This document shows, in pieces, positions 39,741 through 46,085 of a stretch of DNA of 46,085 bases. Origin of the DNA: an uncultured Steroidobacter sp. (GTDB lineage Bacteria; Pseudomonadota; Gammaproteobacteria; Steroidobacterales; Steroidobacteraceae); the NCBI GenBank assembly GCA_946478975.1, contig CAMLEO010000017.1:1-46085 (forward strand), written 5' to 3'. The position numbers were made by a program, and so were the translations under genes. The notes beneath the pieces were generated by a model. The model was not told where the DNA came from, made no database searches, and worked only from the letters and a program-made list of their open reading frames with translations. Each line of letters starts with the position of its first letter. Within the stretch, counting starts at the first letter, position 1.

Positions 39741-39890
39741 ATTTTCCGTGTCAATTTTGCGGGCCTGAAGCCCGACGAATCAGCATCCGGTCCCCGCTGT
39801 GCCAACGGGGGGCCTCTCAATAACCTCCTGGCGTCGTAGCGGCGAGCGGCCCGGGATTCCCTAATCTCGCTGTTTACCGGAGGAGAACTC

Positions 39891-41303
39891 ATGACGACCC
39901 CCGCTGAAATCCTCAGCATGTTGAAAGAAAAGGAGGTCAAGTTCGTCGACCTGCGCTTCACTGACACGCGCGGCAAAGAGCAGCACGTGACCGTGCCCGC
40001 GCACACCATCGAACAAAGCTTCTTCGATGACGGCAAGATGTTCGACGGCTCGTCCATCGCCGGCTGGAAGGGCATCAACGAGTCGGACATGGTGCTCATG
40101 CCCGATGCCAGCACCGCGATCCTGGACCCGTTCTTCGAAGAGACCACGCTGATCATCCGCTGCGACGTGCTCGAACCCTCGACGATGCAGGGTTACGAGC
40201 GTGATCCGCGCTCGATCGCGAAACGCGCCGAAGCGTTCCTGAAGTCCACCGGCATCGGCGACAAGGCGCTGTTCGGTCCGGAAAACGAATTCTTCATTTT
40301 CGATGACGTGAAGTACGGCACCAACATGCAGGGGTCGTTCTTCGAGATCAATTCCGTCGAAGCGGCCTGGTCGTCGGGCAAGACCTTCGAAGGCGGCAAC
40401 ATGGCGCACCGTCCGGGCGTGAAGGGCGGCTACTTCCCCGTCCCGCCGGTCGATTCGTTCCAGGACATCCGTTCGGCGATGTGTCTGGCGCTCGAAGAGC
40501 TGGGCATGAAGGTGGAAGTGCACCACCACGAAGTTGCGACCGCCGGCCAGTGCGAAATCGGCGTGAACGCCAACACGCTGGTGCGCAAGGCTGACGAAGT
40601 GCAGATGCTGAAGTACGCGATTCACAACGTCGCGCACGCTTACGGCAAGACCGTGACCTTCATGCCGAAGCCGATCGTCGGCGACAACGGCAGCGGCATG
40701 CACGTGCACCAGTCGATCTCGCGCGACGGCAAGCCGCTGTTCGCGGGCGACAAGTACGCGGGCCTGTCGGACCTGGCGCTGTACTACATCGGCGGCATCA
40801 TCAAGCACGCCAAGGCCATCAACGCGTTCACGAACGCCAGCACCAACAGCTACAAGCGCCTGGTGCCGGGCTTCGAAGCGCCGGTGATGCTCGCCTACTC
40901 GGCGCGCAATCGCTCTGCCTCCATTCGTATTCCTTGGGTTGCGAACCCGAAGGGTCGTCGCATCGAAGTGCGCTTCCCGGACTCGACCGCGAATCCGTAC
41001 CTCGGCTTTGCGGCGATGCTCATGGCCGGCATCGACGGCATTCAGAACAAGATCCACCCGGGCGAAGCCGCGGACAAGGATCTGTACGACCTGCCGCCGG
41101 AAGAAGCCAAGAACATTCCGGAAGTCTGCTACTCGCTGGAACAAGCGCTGCAGGAGCTCGACAAGGATCGCGGCTTCCTCAAGGCGGGCGGCGTGTTCAC
41201 TGACGATGTGATCGATGCATACATCGCGCTGAAGATGCAGGAAGTGACCAAGGTGCGCATGTCCACGCATCCGTTGGAGTTCGAACTGTATTACAGCGTG
41301 TAA
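39891..41303 (+). CDS. glnA: Glutamine synthetase type I
   Basis: A 470-residue GSI of the beta subtype. It has the beta-grasp start, [16 protein letters not shown], the [15 protein letters not shown] metal segment, [30 protein letters not shown] and the [10 protein letters not shown] loop. [10 protein letters not shown] carries the Tyr that is adenylylated in other proteobacteria. It makes glutamine from glutamate, ammonia and ATP. A strong GGAGGAG precedes ATG 39891. ntrB and ntrC lie downstream, past a DUF4124 gene. Confidence 0.97.
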   Translation: MTTPAEILSMLKEKEVKFVDLRFTDTRGKEQHVTVPAHTIEQSFFDDGKMFDGSSIAGWKGINESDMVLMPDASTAILDPFFEETTLIIRCDVLEPSTMQGYERDPRSIAKRAEAFLKSTGIGDKALFGPENEFFIFDDVKYGTNMQGSFFEINSVEAAWSSGKTFEGGNMAHRPGVKGGYFPVPPVDSFQDIRSAMCLALEELGMKVEVHHHEVATAGQCEIGVNANTLVRKADEVQMLKYAIHNVAHAYGKTVTFMPKPIVGDNGSGMHVHQSISRDGKPLFAGDKYAGLSDLALYYIGGIIKHAKAINAFTNASTNSYKRLVPGFEAPVMLAYSARNRSASIRIPWVANPKGRRIEVRFPDSTANPYLGFAAMLMAGIDGIQNKIHPGEAADKDLYDLPPEEAKNIPEVCYSLEQALQELDKDRGFLKAGGVFTDDVIDAYIALKMQEVTKVRMSTHPLEFELYYSV

Positions 41304-41326
41304 GCACAACACGGCTGAACGCAAAC

Positions 41327-41361
41327 GCTGGACGCCGAGCGCGCGAGCCTCGGCGTCCAGC
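41327..41361 (+). terminator. Hairpin after glnA
   Basis: A perfect 13-bp stem (GCTGGACGCCGAG / CTCGGCGTCCAGC) with a 9-base loop begins 23 bp after the glnA stop. There is no T-run right behind it, so it may be a terminator or an mRNA-stabilising structure. Confidence 0.6.
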
Positions 41362-41467
41362 ATCGGATTCAGCGCTGTTGAGGGATTTTTGCCAATGGTG
41401 ACGGCGTTCACAGGTTCGTCGTCACCGCTTTTGTCAGGTGGAGGCGAAGCGGCTATGCTCCTTCCAT

Positions 41468-42154
41468 ATGCGTACGGCGCTGTATGTTTTCCTCGCACTC
41501 GCTGCGATGCCAGCGTTCGCCGGCCAGACCGTGTGGAAATGGGTCGACGAAAAAGGCGTCACTCATTTCTCCGATCAGCCGGTGCCCGGCGCGACCAAGA
41601 TGGAGCTGAACAGCTCCTCACATTCGAGCGCCGAACCCGCGCCCTCTTACACTCCGCCGCCGACCACCACGCGTCCCAACGGGCCTGCTTACTCCCGGCT
41701 CGCCATCGAAAGTCCGCAGCAGGACGAGTCGATTGTGAACACGGGCGGCAAAGTGACTGTTCGCGTCACATCGACACCGGCCATCGCGCAGGATCACGTC
41801 GTGAACCTGTATCTGGATGGCGCACTCGTGGAAGGCTTCAACGGCATGTCGCACGAGTTCTCAGAAATGTCTCGCGGCACGCACACGGTGAAAGCCGTTG
41901 TATCGTCGCGGCAGGGTGGCGTCGTTCAAGAATCGCCGGTCACGACGTTTCATGTGCGGCAGGAATCGATCGCGAAGCCGCCGGTCGGTCCGACGTTGCG
42001 CAATCCGTCGAAGCCGCGCGCCAGCGCTGGAAACAAAATGCGCACCTCGCAGCCGACGTATCAAGGGTTGAACGGCGGCGGCCGCGCGCAGATCGATCCA
42101 GACACCAATCTGCCGCTGAAGACTCAGCCGGCGACGAACGGCCCGAAGAAGTAA
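41468..42154 (+). CDS. Exported DUF4124 protein
   Basis: A 228-residue protein with signal peptide (MRTALYVFLALAAMPAFAG). A DUF4124 module follows, TVWKWVDEKGVTHFSDQPVPGA, the W-x-D-x-x-G-x-x-H/Y-F-S-D pattern. The middle part (SRLAIESPQQDESIVNTGG onward) resembles a short beta-sandwich, and the C-terminus is Pro/Asn-rich. In related genomes, as I recall, a DUF4124 gene commonly lies between glnA and ntrB. Function is unknown. Confidence 0.82.
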   Translation: MRTALYVFLALAAMPAFAGQTVWKWVDEKGVTHFSDQPVPGATKMELNSSSHSSAEPAPSYTPPPTTTRPNGPAYSRLAIESPQQDESIVNTGGKVTVRVTSTPAIAQDHVVNLYLDGALVEGFNGMSHEFSEMSRGTHTVKAVVSSRQGGVVQESPVTTFHVRQESIAKPPVGPTLRNPSKPRASAGNKMRTSQPTYQGLNGGGRAQIDPDTNLPLKTQPATNGPKK

Positions 42155-42235
42155 CCGTTCTGCAGGCGCCGCACTCGCGGCGCGTTGGAGCGATCGTCCT
42201 TCCCTTGCGAACCAAAGCAGGGTGAACGACGCAAC

Positions 42236-43372
42236 ATGGCTGCTCAGCCCTCGCTCCTCATGGCCAACGTAACCGCAGACTCGGCTCGCATTCTCGACAG
42301 CCTGAGCACCAGCGTGCTCATCGTCGATCGCGAGCGCCAGTTGTTATATCTAAACGTTTCCGCAGAAACGTTGTTTGGCGTGAGCCGCAATCAAGCTCGC
42401 GGCCGGCCATTGGCGGAGTTGTTACATGACTCCGCGGCCCTCGATGCAGTCATCGATCGAGCCGCCACGACTTCACGACCTTTCTCCCGGCGCGAACTGG
42501 AGTTGCGCCCCATCTACGGCGACGGCGAGCTCATCGTCGATTGCACTGTCGCGCCCTTCGAAGAAAGCGGTGCGCCCGGCGCAGTCGTCATCGAAATCAG
42601 CGATGCGACTCAACATCAACGCATCACTCGTGAGACCGCGTTGCTGACGCAGATCGGCGGCAGCCGGTTGATGATTCGTCAGCTCGCGCACGAAATCAAA
42701 AACCCGCTCGGCGGGTTGCGTGGCGCCGCGCAGCTGCTGGCACGACAGCTCGACGACGCGTCGATGCGCGAATACACGACGGTGATCATCAGCGAAGCCG
42801 ATCGCCTCGTGACGCTGGTCGATACATTGCTAGGCCCAGGACATGCGCCGCGCAAAGAGCAAATAAACATTCACGAGTTGTTACAACACGTGGGTCATCT
42901 GCTGGCGGCCGACGCTCCCGCGGGCGTCGTCGTGGATCGCGATTACGATCCGAGCCTGCCGCCGCTGTCGCTGGATCGCAATCTGATCATTCAAGCAATG
43001 CTGAACCTGGGCCGCAACGCTTTGCAGGCCCTCGCCTCCAAGATCACGCAGTCTGTTCAACAAAACGGGGCCGCTCGGCCCGGTCGACTCATCCTGCGGA
43101 CGCGAGCGTTGACCAACGTCAACATCGGCGCGCGCCGCTATCGACTGGTCGCGAGCGTGCAGTTCGAGGACAACGGACCCGGCGTCCCCGAACATCTGCG
43201 CGACACTTTGTTTTATCCGCTCGTAACGGGACGAGCCGACGGTACGGGACTTGGTCTGGCAGTGGCGCAAGACCTGGTGAGTCGTCATGACGGTCTGATC
43301 GAATTCGAGAGCAGGCCGGGTCTAACCACTTTTACTATCTTGTTGCCCTTCCATGCTGCAGACATCGCCTAA
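42236..43372 (+). CDS. ntrB: Nitrogen regulation sensor histidine kinase NtrB
   Basis: A 378-residue cytoplasmic kinase without membrane helices. A PAS domain (about 20-125: SVLIVDRERQLLYLNVSAET) is followed by the H-box RQLAHEIKNPLGGLRGAAQL (phosphorylated His), N-box LGRNALQAL and G-boxes EDNGPGVPEHLRD and GTGLGLAVAQDLV. It controls NtrC phosphorylation in response to PII proteins. The start could also be at 42260. The 3' end overlaps ntrC by 20 bp. Confidence 0.92.
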   Translation: MAAQPSLLMANVTADSARILDSLSTSVLIVDRERQLLYLNVSAETLFGVSRNQARGRPLAELLHDSAALDAVIDRAATTSRPFSRRELELRPIYGDGELIVDCTVAPFEESGAPGAVVIEISDATQHQRITRETALLTQIGGSRLMIRQLAHEIKNPLGGLRGAAQLLARQLDDASMREYTTVIISEADRLVTLVDTLLGPGHAPRKEQINIHELLQHVGHLLAADAPAGVVVDRDYDPSLPPLSLDRNLIIQAMLNLGRNALQALASKITQSVQQNGAARPGRLILRTRALTNVNIGARRYRLVASVQFEDNGPGVPEHLRDTLFYPLVTGRADGTGLGLAVAQDLVSRHDGLIEFESRPGLTTFTILLPFHAADIA

Positions 43373-44765
43373 ATCTCTCAACGTCTGGCTCGTCGACGAC
43401 GATGCCTCCATCCGCTGGGTTTTGGAGCGCGCGCTGCGCCAGGGAGGAATGTCGCCGACTGCGTTCGATCATGCAGACACTGCGCTCGCCGCCCTGCGCC
43501 GTGATCGGCCCGATGTGCTGATTACAGATATTCGAATGCCAGGTCGCAGCGGCCTGGATTTGCTCACTGAGATCCGTGACAGTCAGCCGGAGCTGCCGGT
43601 GATCGTGATGACGGCGCATTCGGATCTCGACAGCGCAGTCGCTGCGTATCAAGGCGGCGCGTTCGAATATTTGCCCAAGCCCTTCGATATCGATCAAGCG
43701 GTCGATCTCGTGCGTCGCGCGGCTCAGCAGAAGACGCGCGTCGAGGAGTCGACCACGGAAGTGCGGCGCATTCCGGAAATGCTCGGACAAGCGCCGGCGA
43801 TGCAGGAAGTGTTTCGTGCCATCGGGCGACTGTCGCGGTCGAGCATGACGGTGCTGATCACGGGCGAGTCGGGCACCGGTAAAGAACTGGTTGCGCGGGC
43901 ATTGCATCGTCACAGCCCACGAGCAAACAAAGCGTTCATCGCCCTCAACACGTCGGCGTTCACCGCGGACTTGTTGGAATCGGAATTGTTTGGTCACGAG
44001 AAGGGCTCGTTCACCGGCGCGGATGCGCAGCGACGCGGTCGTTTCGAACAAGCGGACGGCGGCACGTTGTTCCTCGATGAAATCGGCGATATGTCACCGC
44101 AGCTGCAGACGCGGTTGTTGCGAGTCTTGGCGGAAGGAGAGTTTTATCGCGTCGGTGGCCAGGTGCCGGTGCGCGTCGATGTGCGAGTGATCGCGGCGAC
44201 TCACCAGGATCTGGAAGAGCGCGTGAAACAGAATTTGTTTCGCGAGGACTTGTTACATCGGTTGAACGTGATTCGAATCGAAGTGCCGCCGCTGCGTCAG
44301 CGCCGTGAAGATATTCCGGAGCTGCTGATGCATTACCTGACCGATGCGGCGGTTGAGCTCGGCGTCGAGCCGAAGACCCTGACGCCGGAAGCGGCGTCGG
44401 CCCTTTCCAACTTCGAATGGCCGGGCAACGTGCGTCAGCTCGTGAACGCTTGCCGACGGCTCACCGTGACGGCGCCCGGTCGAGAGATCAAAGCCGAAGA
44501 TATTCCCAGTGATCTCGGCGGTGTACCGGGGCCGGCCAAGCTTCAGGACGAGTGGACTCGTCAGCTCACCAACTGGGCCGAGAAACGTCTGGCTGCCGGT
44601 GAAACGCCGCTGCTCGACGATGCGATGCCGGAGTTCGAGCGTACGCTCATTCGTGCTGCGCTTCGTAAGGCGGAAGGTGGCCGACAGGAAGCGGCGAAAC
44701 TGCTTGGTTGGGGGCGGAATACGCTCACCCGCAAGCTCAAAGAACTGGCGATGGACGACGAATAG
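43353..44765 (+). CDS. ntrC: Nitrogen regulation response regulator NtrC
   Basis: A 470-residue sigma-54 activator. The receiver domain has VWLVDDDASIRWVLERAL and DVLITDIRMPGRSG (phospho-Asp). The AAA+ domain has GESGTGKELVARALHRHS and GSFTGA, a Ser variant of the sigma-54-contacting GAFTGA loop, then GGTLFLDEIGDM. The Fis-type DNA-binding helix is EAAKLLGWGRNTLTRKLKEL. It should bind the dyads upstream of glnA. It overlaps ntrB, and ends in TAG. Confidence 0.95.
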   Translation: MLQTSPKSLNVWLVDDDASIRWVLERALRQGGMSPTAFDHADTALAALRRDRPDVLITDIRMPGRSGLDLLTEIRDSQPELPVIVMTAHSDLDSAVAAYQGGAFEYLPKPFDIDQAVDLVRRAAQQKTRVEESTTEVRRIPEMLGQAPAMQEVFRAIGRLSRSSMTVLITGESGTGKELVARALHRHSPRANKAFIALNTSAFTADLLESELFGHEKGSFTGADAQRRGRFEQADGGTLFLDEIGDMSPQLQTRLLRVLAEGEFYRVGGQVPVRVDVRVIAATHQDLEERVKQNLFREDLLHRLNVIRIEVPPLRQRREDIPELLMHYLTDAAVELGVEPKTLTPEAASALSNFEWPGNVRQLVNACRRLTVTAPGREIKAEDIPSDLGGVPGPAKLQDEWTRQLTNWAEKRLAAGETPLLDDAMPEFERTLIRAALRKAEGGRQEAAKLLGWGRNTLTRKLKELAMDDE

Positions 44766-44777
44766 CGGTGCTCGATT

Positions 44778-44800
44778 GGGAAGGGCTTTCGGCCCTTCCC
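44778..44800 (+). terminator. Hairpin between ntrC and trmL
   Basis: A 9-bp perfect stem (GGGAAGGGC / GCCCTTCCC) with a TTTCG loop begins 13 bp after the ntrC stop. No T-run follows, so its terminator activity is uncertain. Confidence 0.5.
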
Positions 44801-44815
44801 TGCTAATCTAGCAGG

Positions 44816-45277
44816 ATGTTTCACGTCATCCTGTTTCAGCCCGAGATCCCTCCGAATACCGGCAACATCATCCGCCTGTGTGCCAACAGCGGCTCATCGC
44901 TGCATCTGATCCGCCCCCTGGGCTTCGATATCAGCGAAAAAGCTGTACGCCGCGCCGGCATGGACTACGCGGATCTGGCCAATGTTCGTGCGTGGGATTC
45001 GCTGGATGAATGCTTCAGCGAGTTGCGGCCGAAGCGTTGGTTCGCGATTTCAACGCGGGGCAAGACGCGTTACGACCAACCGCAGTTCGTCCCGGGCGAC
45101 GCGTTCGTGTTCGGCCCGGAAACACGAGGCTTGCCGCAAGAACTGCTCGAATCCTGCCCGGCCGAGCATCGGCTCACCATCCCGATGCGTCCCGGCAATC
45201 GCAGTTTGAATCTCTCGAACGCCGCCGCCGTGGTCGTCTACGAAGCGTGGCGCCAACTTCAGTTCACTCTGGCTTGA
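44816..45277 (+). CDS. trmL: tRNA (cytidine/uridine-2'-O-)-methyltransferase TrmL
   Basis: A 153-residue SPOUT methyltransferase: [33 protein letters not shown], the knot segment [14 protein letters not shown], and [23 protein letters not shown]. It 2'-O-methylates position 34 of tRNA-Leu isoacceptors using SAM. The end overlaps the convergent gpsA by 14 bp. Confidence 0.94.
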   Translation: MFHVILFQPEIPPNTGNIIRLCANSGSSLHLIRPLGFDISEKAVRRAGMDYADLANVRAWDSLDECFSELRPKRWFAISTRGKTRYDQPQFVPGDAFVFGPETRGLPQELLESCPAEHRLTIPMRPGNRSLNLSNAAAVVVYEAWRQLQFTLA

Positions 45278-46085
45278 GCGCCCGACTCATCAATTCCTTC
45301 ACCGCATCCTTGGGCGCGACGCCCTCATACACGACGCGGTAAACCTGCTCGCAGATCGGCATTTCAACACCCGCACGTTGAGCGACTTCTCGCACGGCTC
45401 GCGCTGCGAGTACGCCTTCGACGACTTGTCCGATGGTCTTCTGCGCAGCTTCAACCTTCTCGCCGGACGCGAGAGCCAGGCCGAAACGACGATTGCGCGA
45501 TTGGTTGTCCGTGCAGGTGAGCACGAGATCACCCAGCCCGGCCAGGCCCATGAATGTTTCTTTTCGGGCACCGAGCGCGACGCCGAGCCGCGTCATCTCC
45601 ACGAGACCACGAGCGATCAACGCAATCCGCGTGTTCGCGCCAAAGCCGAGCCCGTCGGAAATGCCCGCACCGATGGCCATGACATTCTTGATGGCGCCGC
45701 CGACCTCAACGCCAGTGACATCCGTCGACGTGTACGCGCGAAAGTTTTGACCTGAAAAACGCTGAGCCAGCTCGCTTGCAAACGTCGCATCGCTGGATGC
45801 GATCGTCATCGCCGTCGGCAAGCCCGCACCGACTTCACGCGCAAACGTCGGCCCTGAAATCACAGCGCAAGGAACGCGCTCGCCAAGCACAGCTTGGGCA
45901 ACTTGGTGTGGGAGCAACCCGGTCGAAAGCTCAAAACCTTTAGTCGCCCACGCAACGCGTGCGTCAGCGCGCAGGTGCGGAGCGATCTCCTGCAGCATCC
46001 CGCGTAACGCATGACTCGGAACCGCGACGATGACATCGCGGCTCGCATGCAAAGCCGCCCGCAAATCCGGCTGGATTTGCAGCTG
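45264..46085 (-). CDS. gpsA: Glycerol-3-phosphate dehydrogenase [NAD(P)+], 5' end outside window
   Basis: The frame is open from the right edge to the TGA at 45264, giving 273 residues. The visible part covers the later portion of the Rossmann domain ([15 protein letters not shown]), [23 protein letters not shown], the catalytic-Lys segment [17 protein letters not shown] and [13 protein letters not shown]. The N-terminal nucleotide loop is beyond the window. It makes sn-glycerol-3-phosphate for phospholipid synthesis, which is the substrate line that also uses PlsC. Confidence 0.93.
   Translation of the reverse strand, partial: QLQIQPDLRAALHASRDVIVAVPSHALRGMLQEIAPHLRADARVAWATKGFELSTGLLPHQVAQAVLGERVPCAVISGPTFAREVGAGLPTAMTIASSDATFASELAQRFSGQNFRAYTSTDVTGVEVGGAIKNVMAIGAGISDGLGFGANTRIALIARGLVEMTRLGVALGARKETFMGLAGLGDLVLTCTDNQSRNRRFGLALASGEKVEAAQKTIGQVVEGVLAARAVREVAQRAGVEMPICEQVYRVVYEGVAPKDAVKELMSRALKPE

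Larger units (their letters stand above)
39543..39890 (+). promoter_or_regulatory. glnA control region (348 bp)
   Basis: This is the only gap over 300 bp. It holds two NtrC-type dyads, a sigma-54 promoter (annotated separately) and a 150-bp leader up to glnA that includes a CCCCG/CGGGG mini-hairpin. GGAGGAG lies before the glnA start. The left end should also hold the leftward glyQ promoter, which I could not locate. Confidence 0.7.

Noticed and set aside
39861..41498. 545-codon minus-strand frame across glnA
   Set aside because: Antisense shadow of glnA with His/Arg-rich low-complexity composition.
44817..44832. parS-like half site at the trmL start (TGTTTCACGT...)
   Set aside because: Only 12 of 16 positions match, the right arm is lost, and the bases are explained by the conserved [12 protein letters not shown] start of TrmL.

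Overview
This is a GC-rich chromosomal window (about 60 % GC judged by eye) from a gammaproteobacterium. It contains the chromosome origin region in its classical order. The left arm reads mnmE, yidC, yidD, rnpA, rpmH to the left, and the right arm reads dnaA, dnaN, recF, gyrB to the right. GlyRS is of the two-subunit alpha/beta type, and glnA has a sigma-54/NtrC control region with ntrBC downstream. Together with the gene content, this suggests a Xanthomonadales/Nevskiales/Steroidobacter-like organism; that placement is inference. No rRNA, tRNA, CRISPR array or insertion sequence was recognised.

Layout. 1-5.3 kb: accessory metabolic and secreted genes (truncated alpha/beta hydrolase, GST, molybdopterin-domain protein, GH28 pectinase-like enzyme, VOC protein, secreted protein of unknown function). 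5.3-18.0 kb: one long leftward Tad/Flp pilus operon of 15 genes. It encodes two Flp-like prepilins, TadG- and TadE-like pseudopilins, CpaB, the CpaC secretin, CpaF ATPase, TadB, TadC, a DUF192 protein and several unknown secreted or membrane proteins. Inside it lies a polymorphic toxin: a TadE-type prepilin N-terminus fused to a Hint autoprotease and a C-terminal Tox-REase-5-like nuclease (10763-12973). Next comes an immunity-like gene whose own C-terminus is a second, active-site-altered copy of the nuclease domain (9581-10741). 18.1-25.3 kb: amidohydrolase, a dienelactone-hydrolase-like protein lacking its catalytic residues, Ada, a dihaem cytochrome c, secreted proteins, a small zinc-peptidase-like protein and a zinc-ribbon/RDD/pilin fusion. 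25.4-35.7 kb: origin region. 35.8-39.5 kb: plsC-like, glyS, glyQ. 39.6-46.1 kb: nitrogen control (glnA, DUF4124 protein, ntrB, ntrC), trmL, and gpsA running off the end.

Main points. (1) The Tad operon looks like the delivery machine for a pseudopilin-anchored, self-cleaving nuclease toxin, a toxin arrangement I do not know as a described system. (2) gyrB carries an in-frame TAG at codon 490, where GyrB has a conserved Tyr just before the catalytic DxD; the reading frame is otherwise intact on both sides. (3) A perfect 16-bp parS palindrome lies inside recF, with a 14/16 match near the recF end, about 1.5-2.5 kb from the DnaA-box cluster. (4) Three DnaA boxes and an AT-rich tract between dnaA and dnaN mark a likely oriC.
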